Source of the DNA: Streptomyces xinghaiensis S187
Lineage (GTDB): Bacteria > Actinomycetota > Actinomycetes > Streptomycetales > Streptomycetaceae
Assembly: GCF_000220705.2 (NCBI RefSeq)
Contig: NZ_CP023202.1
Coordinates: 930,001-994,000, forward strand
DNA length: 64,000 nt
Direction: 5' to 3'
Each line of letters opens with the position of its first letter. Within the stretch, counting starts at the first letter, position 1. Shown here in pieces: positions 50,436 through 59,945 of the stretch. Under the pieces are notes generated by a model. That model made no database searches. It was not told the origin of the DNA and saw nothing but the letters and a program-made list of their open reading frames with translations. A program made the position numbers and the translations under genes.

Positions 50436-50459
50436 CACCCGGAACTTCCGGCTAGGAGC

Positions 50460-50493
50460 CCGGCCCTCGGACCCACGTGGTTTCGAGGGCCGG
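50460..50493. terminator. Bidirectional terminator
   Basis: CCGGCCCTCG (50460-50469) pairs perfectly with CGAGGGCCGG (50484-50493) and is followed by TTTGT, between the convergent toxin and SUKH genes. Confidence 0.8.
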
Positions 50494-50510
50494 TTTGTCA
50501 GGAGATGACG

Positions 50511-51167
50511 TCAGCGCGCCACGGGCCGCCAGCCATCCTGCTCGTACATCGGGTCGGTGTCGAACCAGGTCAAGCCATCGCCGGTCGGGGACATGTAGGG
50601 ACTCATCCCGAAGATGTGGTTGGGGTGTCCCTCGGTCAGAGAGGCTGCGCCGTCTTCCAGCCAGTCGGCAAGACCCGCCCCCAGCAACACCGGCTCTTGA
50701 GCATCCGCCCAGGTGCCCAGCAATCCCGTTGCCGGGTCGAGGTAGGTTCCCTCCATCATCGTGTACTTCGCGCTTGCGGTCACGGGCACGTAAGGTACGG
50801 TTTCCTGACCGGCCAAAGCCGACAGCGGCCCACCGTGCGCAGTGATCACGTGGTCAAGCGGGAGCCATGCCTGACCATTGGGCATGAAGTCAACTGCGTT
50901 TGCCTTTTGGTGCCATGGATCGTTCTCACTTCCCGGTGGGAACGGCTGCTCGCCAAACTCTTCCAGATCCGCGCCCTGCACTCCGTCATGGATCAAGTAG
51001 AGCGCTCTCAGTTCCAGCGGTATGACAACGCCTATGGCTTGCTCGGTCCGCTCTATCTGCTCAAGCGTCGCCGGCTCACGCAAGAGACTGTATGAGAGCG
51101 GCGCGTGCTTGCTCAACCACTCCTCAAAACGGCGCCACGCCGCCACCACCCGCGTCTGCTGCTTCAT
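50511..51167 (-). CDS. SMI1/KNR4 (SUKH) family protein, candidate immunity protein
   Basis: 218 residues from ATG 51167 with GGAG upstream. SUKH layout: LREPATLEQIERTEQAIGVV then IPLELRALYLIHDGVQG, LPLDHVITAHGG, and a C-terminal DWLEDGAASL region. There is no signal peptide. SUKH proteins are frequent immunity proteins against nuclease toxins. Here it is convergent with a NucA/NucB-tipped secreted protein rather than downstream on the same strand, so pairing is likely but not proven. Confidence 0.8.
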   Translation of the reverse strand: MKQQTRVVAAWRRFEEWLSKHAPLSYSLLREPATLEQIERTEQAIGVVIPLELRALYLIHDGVQGADLEEFGEQPFPPGSENDPWHQKANAVDFMPNGQAWLPLDHVITAHGGPLSALAGQETVPYVPVTASAKYTMMEGTYLDPATGLLGTWADAQEPVLLGAGLADWLEDGAASLTEGHPNHIFGMSPYMSPTGDGLTWFDTDPMYEQDGWRPVAR

Positions 51168-51312
51168 GAGTGCTCTCCTTCGGCTATCAAGGTGGTCTCC
51201 GCCCGCCCGAAACAGCGTAGGTGCCACGTCGTACGCTCGGCGTGATCCGTGATCTCCGTGCACGCGCCGAGCGATAGTCCGGGATCTGAGCGGTTAAGTC
51301 AGGCAGTGCAGG

Positions 51313-51639
51313 TCATCTGCCCTTCTCGTTCAGGCGGGGCTTTGCAACGGAACACAAGGAATTCGCAGCCACGACCCGGAACTCGCGATCGCCGGGCCGG
51401 GCTTCCGCGGTGGCCTCTGTCTCTGCTTCGTGCAGCCAGGAGCAGCTAGGTGACGGGCTCTGTACCGGTTCTGCCCTCTCCGTAGCCCTCCCACGTCGGT
51501 CTACAGACTGTTCACGCGCGCTGGAACTCAGTGCCTCCGTGGCCACGGCTCCAGCGACGGCCAACACTGCGGCGGCCGCGATGAGCCAGCGCTGCGTCTG
51601 TCTCAACGGGGGCCGCCTCCGGAACCCATCGTCGATCAC
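51313..51639 (-). CDS. Small single-pass membrane protein
   Basis: 108 residues from GTG 51639 (GGGAGGATAACG upstream). A basic N-terminus precedes one hydrophobic segment (WLIAAAAVLAVAGAVA, residues 18-33). A hydrophilic exterior portion with two Cys follows. No family is recognised. It is upstream of and co-directional with the SUKH gene, 145 nt away. Confidence 0.5.
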   Translation of the reverse strand: MIDDGFRRRPPLRQTQRWLIAAAAVLAVAGAVATEALSSSAREQSVDRRGRATERAEPVQSPSPSCSWLHEAETEATAEARPGDREFRVVAANSLCSVAKPRLNEKGR

Positions 51640-51878
51640 ACCGTTATCCTCCCCGTCTTGGTGGCCTACCACCCAAACCGCACAAAGCGCCATGCGGGCC
51701 TTTCCGCACCCCGGTCTACAGAAACCGACTCCTGAGGCAGTCCAAGAGAAGAGTAGACGCAGCTCAATCATTGACACATCATCTGCTGCACTTCCCTTGC
51801 CCGGTTCTGCCCTGCAGGCCCGCGGCTGGAGCTTGTTCTCGCCGGTGATCGGGTCTTGACCCCAGTACCTGGACATGG

Positions 51879-52075
51879 TTATACGGCTTGGGTCAGCGTG
51901 GTTGGTTCGTTCGGAAGGTGTTCTCTTGAACCGTCGGCTGCGGTGGCCGAGGCGGGAGTGACGGCGTTCGTGTACGGCGCGCGGAGGCCGTTGACCTTCG
52001 CCAGGTCCCGCCAGTCGACGTCCAGCCGCCGGGCGATCACTGAGAGGGCGGCCTGACCCGGTAGACGTCCTTCCC
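51879..52075 (-). pseudogene. LysM-domain fragment
   Basis: On the minus strand KDVYRV is followed, after a frame change, by LSVIARRLDVDWRDLAKVNG and LRAPYTNAV, a LysM repeat as in phage-tail or cell-wall proteins. No start and no further domain exist, so it is a remnant. Confidence 0.5.
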
Positions 52076-52213
52076 CTGGCCCTCGTCCCGGCCCGCCGCT
52101 GTCCGGGCGGGGCGCGCCGGTCCGCAGTCACGGATACAGCTGGTCTCCCGGGCGCTCCGTGGCGTACCCGTTCCGGTGACCGCCGAGCCACGAGCCAGTC
52201 CCCGGCGTCCCTG

Positions 52214-52609
52214 TTGGAGCCTCGGGACGACTACCACGTGGTCGCCAGGGAGGACAACGCCGTCGGCATGGCGGCAGGAGCCGCACTCGCCGGACGGACG
52301 CCGAGGGTCCTGATGCAGAATTCCGGGTTCGGCCAGTCCGTCAACGCGCTGGCCTCGCTCGTCATCCCTTACCGCATCCTCATGCTGCTGGTGGTCAGCA
52401 TGCGCGGCATACAACCCGACGGGACGACGGAGAACCTCGCCACGGGACGGCTGACCGAGCCGATCCTGAAAGGCCTCGGAGCGGAGTTCACCTGGCTGTC
52501 AAGCAGCCGGGCCGACCGCCAACTGGCCTTCGACCGATGCATCCTGACCGATAAACAACGCCCGTACGCTCTCGTTGTCCGTCCCGATGAGTTCTCCTGG
52601 AGGGCGTAG
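52214..52609 (+). pseudogene. TPP-dependent decarboxylase alpha-type domain, 5'-truncated
   Basis: 131 codons matching the N-terminal (PYR) domain of sulfopyruvate/phosphonopyruvate decarboxylase-like enzymes: AREDNAVGMAAGAALAG and LMQNSGFGQSVNALAS. The catalytic Glu-type region is the REDNAVG motif. About 30 N-terminal residues are missing, with traces in another frame just upstream (GVPVPVTAEP). The start as read is TTG without a ribosome binding site. The beta gene follows after 3 nt. Confidence 0.65.
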
Positions 52610-52612
52610 TCC

Positions 52613-53223
52613 ATGTCCCTCACCAAATCCACTGCCGTCGCGGCGATCGTGGCCGCCGCACCAAGCCTGCCGACGGTCTTCGCGACCGGCTTCACCCCAC
52701 GGATCGCGGCCTCGACGGCGCACCAGGGCAACGGCAGCCACTTCTTCATGACCGGCTCGATGGGCCTTGCCCTGTCGATCGGTACGGGCCTCGCCTGGGA
52801 GACACGGAGAACGACCCTGGTGGTCGACGGTGACGGTAGTCTTCTGATGAACCCGTCCGGCCTCGTTGCCGTGGGCGCCGCCCCGGGCCTCCCGTTGGTC
52901 CATCTCGTACTGGACGACGGGCGCTACGACTCCACCGGAGGCCAGCTGACACCCGGCCGCACCACTGCCCTGATTGCCTGGGCCCGCGCATCGGGCATTC
53001 GGCACACCACACCTTCACCGAGGAGGACGAGCTGTCCACACATCTGCCGCGCATCGTCCAGGACTGCCGCGCTCCCGTCTTCGTACGCTGCATCGTGTCC
53101 CCGGACTCCTTCGCTCCGCCACTGCGGGTCTCCGAGGACCTGGCCCACATCACAAGGCGGTTTCGTCGTGCGGTGACGGCGCACAAGACCGCGGTCGAGG
53201 CGGTAGGGGGCGCGGGCCGGTGA
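52613..53223 (+). pseudogene. TPP-dependent decarboxylase beta-type domain, frameshifted
   Basis: Begins MSLTKSTAVAAIVAAAP and contains the TPP/Mg motif VVDGDGSLLMNPSGL and LDDGRYDSTGGQ. After IRHTT near 53008-53013 the reading must shift to continue as FTEEDELSTHLPRIVQDC and on to AVEAVGGAGR, ending at 53223. The GNAT gene start overlaps that ancestral stop (GTGA). The operon was once intact and coupled. Confidence 0.7.
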
Positions 53224-53666
53224 CCGTGGACCTGGTGGTTGAACATGTACGACACCCGGATAGCGAGACCCTGGACTCCTTGTCCGCGCTGCTGTCCCAG
53301 CTCTCCAGGAGCGCGAAGCAGCTGACCCTGCAGTCCTTGACGGCGATCGTGTCCAGCGACACTACGACCCTAATGGTCGCCCGTCTGGGCGACCGGATGG
53401 TCGGCACGCTGACCCTGGTGGTGTTCCCCCTCCCCACGGGCGTGCGGGCATGGATCGAAGACGTCGTCGTGGACGAGTCCGCACGCGGAGCCGGAGTGGG
53501 TGCCGCCCTGGTCGATGCGGCGATCGACTGGGCGCGGGAGGCGGGGGCGCGCACCGTGGACCTGACGTCCCGTCCGACCAGGGAGGCCGCCAACCGGCTC
53601 TACGAACGGCTGGGCTTCCAACGGCGGTCCACGAACGTCTACCGCATCGAGCTCACGGACGGCTGA
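53220..53666 (+). CDS. GNAT-family N-acetyltransferase
   Basis: 148 residues. Acetyl-CoA-binding motif A: VVVDESARGAGVGAALVDAA, followed by TSRPTREAANRLYERLGF. GTG start coupled to the decayed decarboxylase gene. It is the only intact gene of its former operon. It resembles small resistance-type acetyltransferases, but the substrate is unknown. Confidence 0.8.
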   Translation: MTVDLVVEHVRHPDSETLDSLSALLSQLSRSAKQLTLQSLTAIVSSDTTTLMVARLGDRMVGTLTLVVFPLPTGVRAWIEDVVVDESARGAGVGAALVDAAIDWAREAGARTVDLTSRPTREAANRLYERLGFQRRSTNVYRIELTDG

Positions 53667-53716
53667 GGTATCCACATGTCGCTCAGCCAGCAGACGACCC
53701 CGTCCTGGCCAGCGTC

Positions 53717-54797
53717 GTGAAGGGATTGCGAAGGCCGAGGAAGCGGGAGGGAGCCGGCCGGAGCAACGCCCTGAAGGCGTTGGGCCATCGCAACTACCGG
53801 CTATTCCTACTCGGCGAGACGGTGTCGGACACCGGCACCTGGATGCAGCGCGTCGCCCAGGACTGGATCGTGCTGGAGTTGACCGGAAGCACCTTCGCGG
53901 GTCGGGGTCACCATGGCCCTCCAAAGCGTCCCCCATGCTGCTCTTCGGGCTCTTGGGCGGCCTCGTCGCCGATCGGTTCCCCAGGCGCGCGGTCCTCCTG
54001 GTCACACAGAGCCTGATGGGCGTCCTGTCCGGAGTCCTGGCGCTACTCGCCTGGACCGGTGACATCCGCGTGTGGCACATTCACCTGATTGCCGCCCTCC
54101 TGAGAATCCTGATCGCTGCGGACCTTCCGGCCCGGCAGACGTTCGTGGCGGACATGCTGGACCAGGAGGGCGTCAGCGCAGCGCTCAGGCTGAATTCTGC
54201 GGCCGGGCAGCTCGCCAAGGTGACCGGTCCGGCGGCAGTGGGCCTGCTGCTTATGCGGGAGCGGGAACTGCGCGCCGAGCCGCGATGCGGCCCGGGCGCG
54301 GAAGCAGGTCAGAGCGGGACTGCGCTACGTCTCCGGTCACCCCTACCTGCTCGTGCCGATCAGCCTGGCGGCAACGGTGGGTACCTTTGGATACAACTTC
54401 CCGGTCTTGTCCTCCTTCACGAAGACCGTCTTCGACCGCGGACCCGAGGCGTACGGGCTCCTCACCACACTGCTCGCGCTCGGAGCGCTGCTCCCGCGGC
54501 GCGCTGGCCGCGGCCCGGCGCTCCGAGGTCCGGCCCTCGATGCTGACCGGCGCGGCTCTGTGCTTCGGGGCGTTGGAGGTTGCGGGCGCGCTCTCGCCCT
54601 CCTTCGTACTGTTCTGCGCCCTGCTGACCTGCGCGGGTCTATGGGGGATGCTCTTCACATCAGCTGTGAGCGCAACGTTGCAGTTGGCCAACGACGCGGA
54701 GATGCGCGGGCGCACCGTCATCCAGTCCGAGGCCGGCGACCCGCTCGGGATACTCCCGCACCAGGCGAGCTGCTCGGGAGTCCTGGCGCCGAGGTAG
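53717..54797 (+). pseudogene. MFS transporter, multiply frameshifted
   Basis: Pieces of one DHA-type MFS protein lie in successive frames. GHRNYRLFLLGETVSDTGTW is in the first. The second has LLFGLLGGLVADRFPRRAVL to PAAVGLLLM. The third has GLRYVSGHPYLLVPISLAA, and the fourth has RSEVRPSMLTGAALCFGALE. At least three frame breaks and an internal loss of about 30 residues near 54270 make it non-functional. Confidence 0.75.
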
Positions 54798-54814
54798 TGG
54801 TCAGCCTCAACCTG

Positions 54815-54992
54815 CGGACGCCTGGGCTTCGTCGGCCTCGACGACAGCGGCCCGGACGCTGACCCGGCGGTGATCACCGGCTACAAGGCCGCCCGGAACC
54901 GGCCCCTGACCGGTGGCCAGAAGCTGTCCAACAAGGCACTGGCCGCAGTGCGGGCCCTGCTGGTCCTCACGAACAAGGAAGTTGCCCGATGA
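54815..54992 (+). pseudogene. IS5-type transposase remnant with internal deletion
   Basis: Reads FVGLDDSGPDADPAVITGYK, then KLSNKALAAVRA joined directly to LLVLTNKEVAR and stop. In IS5/IS112-like transposases the two parts are separated by the catalytic C-terminal stretch, here deleted. Confidence 0.55.
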
Positions 54993-55123
54993 CCGACGAT
55001 CTTGTCGCTGGACTACCACCCCGAACCTGGCCGAGCGCCCCGACGCCTACGCACACCAGCCCACCTGACGTGCAGTTTTCACGATGCACACCCCTCAATG
55101 GGGAGCTGTCCTATGGTGGCAAC

Positions 55124-55548
55124 ATGTCCGTTGAGTTGGTGTCGCGCTTCACTGTTGACGATGGCTTACTTAGTGCGCTGCACGCACGAGCCTTTGGTGG
55201 TGGCGACTATGGGGTAACGCCGTGGCGGGAGCGCCTTCACCGACATGCGCTCAGTTGGGTGGGTGCGTTCGATGCTGGGCGCTTGGTGGGCTTCGTCCAG
55301 GTGTGCTGGGACGGCGGTGCACACGCGCGTTCTTGCTGGACACCGCAGTGGACCCGCTTTGGCAGCACCAGGGGCTTGGCCGGCGGCTGGTTGAGGCTGC
55401 GGCGGCAGACGCCACAGTGGCTGGTTGCCACTGGTTGCACGTCGACTTCGAACCTCACCTTGAGGGGTTCTACCTACGGCGGTGTGGCTTCACGTCCACA
55501 CCAGCGGGTCTGCTGCGTCTCGGCGGCGAGCCGGGCGCCGACTCCTGA
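55124..55548 (+). pseudogene. GNAT acetyltransferase with 2-nt frameshift
   Basis: Frame 1 gives MSVELVSRFTVDDGLLSALH to QVCWDGGAHA. The other frame continues FLLDTAVDPLWQHQGLGRRL and HVDFEPHLEGFYLRRCGF to the end. The junction reads CACGCGCGTTC (about 55322-55332) where CACGCGTTC would keep the frame, so a duplicated CG dinucleotide explains it. Confidence 0.75.
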
Positions 55549-55559
55549 CCGCGGCACGG

Positions 55560-56500
55560 CCGACGTCACTCATATTGACAGCCATGGTCGGCGTGGTGAA
55601 TGAGCTCGCCCGGGGCGACTTCGCGGCTGGCCAGGGCATACTCCAGCGTGGTCAGGACCAGGTCGGCGTCTGCGTGGGCGGAGGTCTCCCAGGCCACGAC
55701 CCGGCGGGAGAACGCGTCGCGGATCGCGGACAGCCACAGCGCTCCCTCCCCGGTGGGGATCATGGTCAGGTCGGTGGCCCACCGCCGGTTCGGCCCGTTC
55801 GCGGTGAAGTCGCGTTGCACCAGGTCAGGGCCAGATCGGCGTCCGGGTGACGTCGGGTGAAGCCCTTGTCCCGGCGAGGGTTGATCCCGGCCAGGCCGGC
55901 CTGGCGCATGAGCCGTTCAACGCGTTTACGGCCGACGTGGACACCTTCACGCTGCAGGACGGCGTGCACGCGGGGAGTGCCGTAGGTCCCGCCGGAATCG
56001 GCGTGAACCTGCCAGATTTTCCCCGTCAGCTCGGCATCCCGGCGGCGTCGCTCGCACGGCTCGGTCTCGGCCTGGCGCCATCGGTAGTAGGTCGAGGAGG
56101 GGATGGACAGTTCCCGGAGTACGGGCTCGACCCCCAGGTGCGGGTGCGCATCGACGAGCGCGGTCACCTGGGCCGGGTCGGGTCGAGCTGGGCCGCGAAA
56201 AAAGCCGAGGCCGTCCGCAGGACCTCGTTCGCCCGCTTGAGCTGGGCATTCTCCTTGCGCAGGGCGCAAGTTTCTCACGCTCGGCGGTGGTGAGCATGTC
56301 GCCTCGCTCGCCGGCGTCGGCCTCGGCCTGACGGATCCAGTTGCGCAGAGCCTCGTGATGCACGCCAAGCTCCTCCGTCATGCGGCGGATCACAGGCTTC
56401 GGCTCGGAAGCGCGGTACATCCGAACCGCACGCTCACGCAACTCCAGCGGGTACTTCCTGGGGCAGGCATCGTCTGGGCTCCTCTCGTGAGACCCATCTG
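55560..56500 (-). mobile_element. IS3-family remnant
   Basis: OrfA-like sequence (CPRKYPLELRERAVRMYRAS; EALRNWIRQAEADAGERGDM) has a one-base loss after EREKLA. OrfB-like sequence contains GGTYGTPRVHAVLQREG and, in another frame, QRDFTANGPNRRWATDLTMI. It is cut off at HADHGCQYE, losing the last catalytic Glu. Both frames are dead. Confidence 0.75.
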
Positions 56501-56573
56501 CCCCTCTGTCACCCATCCCCGCATCTCGGGGGAACCTCATACGTCGACGGTCCGGGCAAGTAGGGCTCTTGGC

Positions 56574-57227
56574 TCATCCGGTGGGCCCGGCCGTTTCTGC
56601 GGCGTCGAAGTCGTAGCCCCGGTCCGCATATAGACGCCGCGGCTTGCCCCGGGGGCGTCCCCGAGCTCCTCGAATCGAATCGGCGGGACCGCGTCGAGCA
56701 GGGGCAGGAGCTGGGTGACCTCGTGTCGGTTGCCGCCGGTGAGCGTGACGGCGAGTGGGGTTCCGTGTCGGTCGACGATCAGGTGGTGCTTGGAGCCGGG
56801 GCGGGCGCGGTCGACAGGTGAGAGTCCAACGTGGCCCCCCCTTTGAGTGCCCGGACGTGGGATCCGTCCAGTCCAGGTCCAGCAGGGCGGTGCGGCGCAG
56901 CTCGGTCAGCAGGGCGGCGTGCAGGCGTGGCCAGACGCCGTCCTCGGTCCAGGCCCGCAGTCGGCGCCAGGCCGTCACGCCGGAACAGCCCACGGTCTCC
57001 GCCGGGACGCCCCGCCAGGCGACACCGGTCCGCAGCACGAACAGGATGCCGGCGAGTGCTGTTCGGTCAGGAACACGCAACCGCCCGGGATACCAATGGC
57101 ATCGTTCGGGAGCGGGTGGCATCAACGGGCCCACCCGTCCCCACAGGTCGTCCGGAACAAGATCAGCACGCACTCGGACTCCTTGCCGACTAACGTCGTC
57201 GAGCACAAGACCCGCAGCCCAACTCAT
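56574..57227 (-). mobile_element. IS5-family transposase remnant
   Basis: The N-terminal DUF4096-like domain reads LVPDDLWGRVGPLMPPAP and RTGVAWRGVPAETVGCSG. After TALLDLDWTD the frame is lost near 56850. Later pieces such as DRGYDFDAAE appear in a different context before truncation. Confidence 0.7.
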
Positions 57228-57299
57228 TCTGAAACGATCAGGTATGGGCTTGATTCGCTTTGACGGGCATCAGAGATCGGGGGCTTCGGCCCCGGAAGG

Positions 57300-57620
57300 A
57301 TGATGTCCATCATGGAGAGCATGGGGAAGAAGAAGCCTCGACCTCGCCGCTCGTTCACGCCGGAGTTCAAGGCCGAGATAGTCGAACTGTGCCGGCGGGG
57401 TGACCGCTCGGTCGGTCAGGTCGCCAAGGACTTCGACCTGACCGAGACCGCGGTGCGCGACTGGGTCAAGCAGGCCGAGGTCGACGCCGGCGAGCGGGAC
57501 GGCCTGACCAGCAGCGAGCGCGAGGAACTGGCCGCACTGCGGCGGGAGAACCGCAGGCTGCGGGAGGACGTGGAGATCCTCAAGCGGGCCACGGCTTTCT
57601 TCGCGAAGGAGACCCGGTGA
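57300..57620 (+). CDS. IS3-family transposase OrfA
   Basis: About 106 codons, the likely functional start being ATG 57312 or 57324. HTH region FTPEFKAEIVELCRRGDRSV then QVAKDFDLTETAVRDWV, followed by a leucine-rich coiled coil (ELAALRRENRRLREDVEILK). The frame is intact, but its OrfB partner is broken. Confidence 0.85.
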   Translation: MMSIMESMGKKKPRPRRSFTPEFKAEIVELCRRGDRSVGQVAKDFDLTETAVRDWVKQAEVDAGERDGLTSSEREELAALRRENRRLREDVEILKRATAFFAKETR

Positions 57621-58484
57621 CGGTGCACCCGTTCATCGAGGCGGAGAAAGCCGCAGGTCACAAAGCGTGCGTGTGAACTGCTCAAGGTCTCCAGAGCCGC
57701 CTTCTATGCCCGCCGCACCGGCACCCCAGGACCCCGCGCGGTGCGGGACGCCGAGTTGACCGAGCAGATCACAGCCGTGCACGAGCAGTCCCGCGGAACC
57801 TACGGGGCCCCGCGCGTCCACGCCGTTCTCCAGCGCGAGGGCCTCGACTGCGGACGCCGCAGGGTGGCCCGGCTCATGCGCCTGGCCGGACTGGCCGGCC
57901 GGCACCGAAGACGCCGGCACCGCACCACCATCCCCGACCCGCACGCGGCCACCCGCCCCGACCTGGTCCTCCGCGACTTCCAGCCCGACCCGACCGCGAC
58001 CGACACCCGCTGGTGCGGCGACATCACCTACATCGCCACCGAGGAGGGCTGGCTCTACCTGGCCACCGTCATCGACATCGCCTCCCGCCGGGTCGTCGGC
58101 TGGGCCACCGCCGACCACCTGCGAACCGAACTGGTCGCCGACGCCCTGCGCGCCTCCTTCCACGCCCGCCGCCCGACCGGTCCGGTGATCTTCCACTCGG
58201 ATCGCGGCTGCCAGTACACCAGCCGTGAATTCGCACTTTTGGCAACGGAGTTCGGCGTCAGGCTCTCGGTCGGCCGCACCGGGCAGTGCTGGGACAACGC
58301 GCTGGCCGAGTCGTTCTTCGCCACCCTGAAGAACGAGCTGATCGACACCCGTTTCTGGCCCAGCCGGGCTGCCGCCCGCACCGCGATATTCGAGTGGATC
58401 GAGAGCTGGTACAACTTGCAGCGGCTGCACAGCACTCTCGGCTACCGCACACCCGCCGACTACGAGGCCACCCTCGCAGCCTGA
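57617..58484 (+). pseudogene. IS3-family OrfB with 5-nt deletion
   Basis: Starts TVHPFIEAEKAAGHK and hits a stop at ACV. Losing five bases near 57658-57664 explains the shift, because the sequence continues in another frame as ACELLKVSRAAFYARRTGTP. The rest is complete: WCGDITYI, FHSDRGCQY and NALAESFFATLKNEL hold the D, D and E residues. Confidence 0.75.
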
Positions 58485-58524
58485 CCACCACACCGACGGT
58501 GTCCGTCAAAGCGGAACAAGCTCA

Positions 58525-59415
58525 GGGGTTTTCCGCGCAGGGTGGTGAAGACGAAGGGGCGGGTGGAGGCGGTCAGGTCTGCGTGGAGCAGTTGGGTGAG
58601 GAAGGGGGGGCAGGGAAACGGTGCGGACGCTGGCGAGGGTTTTGGGGTGGCCGAGGCTGAGGTGGCCGTTGACTTCGTGGAGGGCGCCGGAGGCGGTGAT
58701 GTGGAGGCGGTTGCTGGGCAGGTCGAGGTTGTCGCGGTGGAGTCCGGCGAGTTCGCCCCAGCGCATGCCGGTGTAGGCGGCGGTGATGACCAGGAGTGCC
58801 TGGTTGCGTGAGGCGAGGTGGAAGACGCGGTGGGCGATGGTGAGGACCTGGTGCTCATCGGCCCAGGGGCGCTCGCGGCGCGGCTGTAGTCGGCCGCGGC
58901 CCCTGCGCTGGGGGCGGACGGGGTTGGTGGTGATGAGTCCGTTGTCGACGGCGTCGGTCATGAGCATCGCCAAGAGCTTGCGGATGCTGGTGACGGTGGC
59001 CGGGGCGTAGGCGGGGGTGAGGGTATTGAGCCAGATCTTGATGTCGGCGGGCGTGATCTGGTGGACGGGGGTGGTTCCCCAGCGGGGCAGGATGTGGCGG
59101 GTGAGGAGGCTGCGGTAGAAGGCTTCGGTGTTGTCGCCGACGTCGACGGTCTGCCACCACACTCGCGCCCAGTCGGCGATCGTGGGCGGCGGCTGCGTGA
59201 TGGTGCCCGAGGGAGCGGCTGCCGTGGTGATCGCGCTGGTGGGCGTCGGTGCGGGCACGATGTCGGGTGGGGTGGTGGGTGTGCTGTGGAGCTGGTCGGC
59301 GTGGGCCTGTGCGGCCCGCCGGGTGGGGAAGCTTCCCGGGACGCTGGCGGCTTTTCCGTTGGCCGCCCAGTAGCGCACGCGCCAGCGTTTGCCGCGTTGT
59401 TCAACCCAGGCCATG
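58525..59415 (-). pseudogene. Tyrosine recombinase/integrase, frameshifted and 3'-truncated
   Basis: Starts MAWVEQRGKRWRVRYWAANG with AAAGGAG upstream. AP2-like N-terminal arm, core-binding domain (TIADWARVWWQTVDVG), then the catalytic Arg in TGMRWGELAGLH. At a run of seven G on the plus strand (58604-58610) one extra base shifts the frame. The natural continuation FLTQLLHADLTASTRPFVF is in the other frame. The gene then ends at the IS3 element, so the HxxR and Tyr residues are absent. Confidence 0.85.
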
Positions 59416-59528
59416 GGTGCACTCCTTTCAGGTCGTGTTGCCCCCGGTGCCGGGATGCGGGTCGGACCGGGGGCGACCATGGACGCTCGATATGTCCCGG
59501 AGCGGAAGCCCCGACCGGGTGATGGTCG

Positions 59529-59945
59529 TCAAGGGCGGGCCCCGGGCCGCCGGGCGGGTCGGGCGCCGTTGCGGATGACGGTCTCCACGTCCGCCGTGGA
59601 GAACCGGAGGTGCCGCCCGACTCTGGTGCAGGGGATGAGGTCGGCGGCGGCCTTCTTCCGCAGCCACGAGGCAGGGATCTGCAACAGCTCAGCCGCCTGT
59701 TCGGGGGTGTACAGGAGTCGAGCCGGGCTCCCCGTGCCCGAGCCTGGCCCCGGCACAGCCGTTGCCTGGCCACTCGATCTGCCTTGCGAGGTAGCAGGTT
59801 CTGCCCGGGCGTTGCCGCGCTGGGAGGAGGCATCCTTCTGGGGGTGGGGGCGCTGGGAATGGTCCGGCGGTTTCCTGGTCGGCTGGTCGGCTGTCCAGTT
59901 CAAAGGTGCGCGCGTTCGGCCCGGGGTGGTGTGTTGCTTCGTCAT
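59529..59945 (-). CDS. Excisionase-family DNA-binding protein
   Basis: 138 residues. A long Pro/Ser-rich N-terminus (1-75) is followed by a winged-helix HTH_17 domain: LLYTPEQAAELLQIPASWLR and LIPCTRVGRHLRFSTADVE. Its start overlaps the methyltransferase stop (ATGA). Located 113 nt before the integrase, as in actinobacterial integrative elements, where it directs excision. Confidence 0.85.
   Translation of the reverse strand: MTKQHTTPGRTRAPLNWTADQPTRKPPDHSQRPHPQKDASSQRGNARAEPATSQGRSSGQATAVPGPGSGTGSPARLLYTPEQAAELLQIPASWLRKKAAADLIPCTRVGRHLRFSTADVETVIRNGARPARRPGARP

Larger units (their letters stand above)
57245..58524 (+). mobile_element. IS3-family element with inactivated OrfB
   Basis: Terminal repeats: left starts TGGGCTTGATTCGCTTTGAC (57245), right inverse starts TGAGCTTGTTCCGCTTTGAC (58524); 19 of 22 positions match. 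Flanking trinucleotides (GTA and GGG) differ, so no target duplication is visible, which suggests a deletion next to the element. It abuts the 3' end of the integrase gene. Confidence 0.8.

Noticed and set aside
58460..58858. A separate 132-codon minus-strand gene at the IS/integrase boundary
   Set aside because: It is the out-of-frame C-terminal part of the integrase running into the IS end, not an independent gene.
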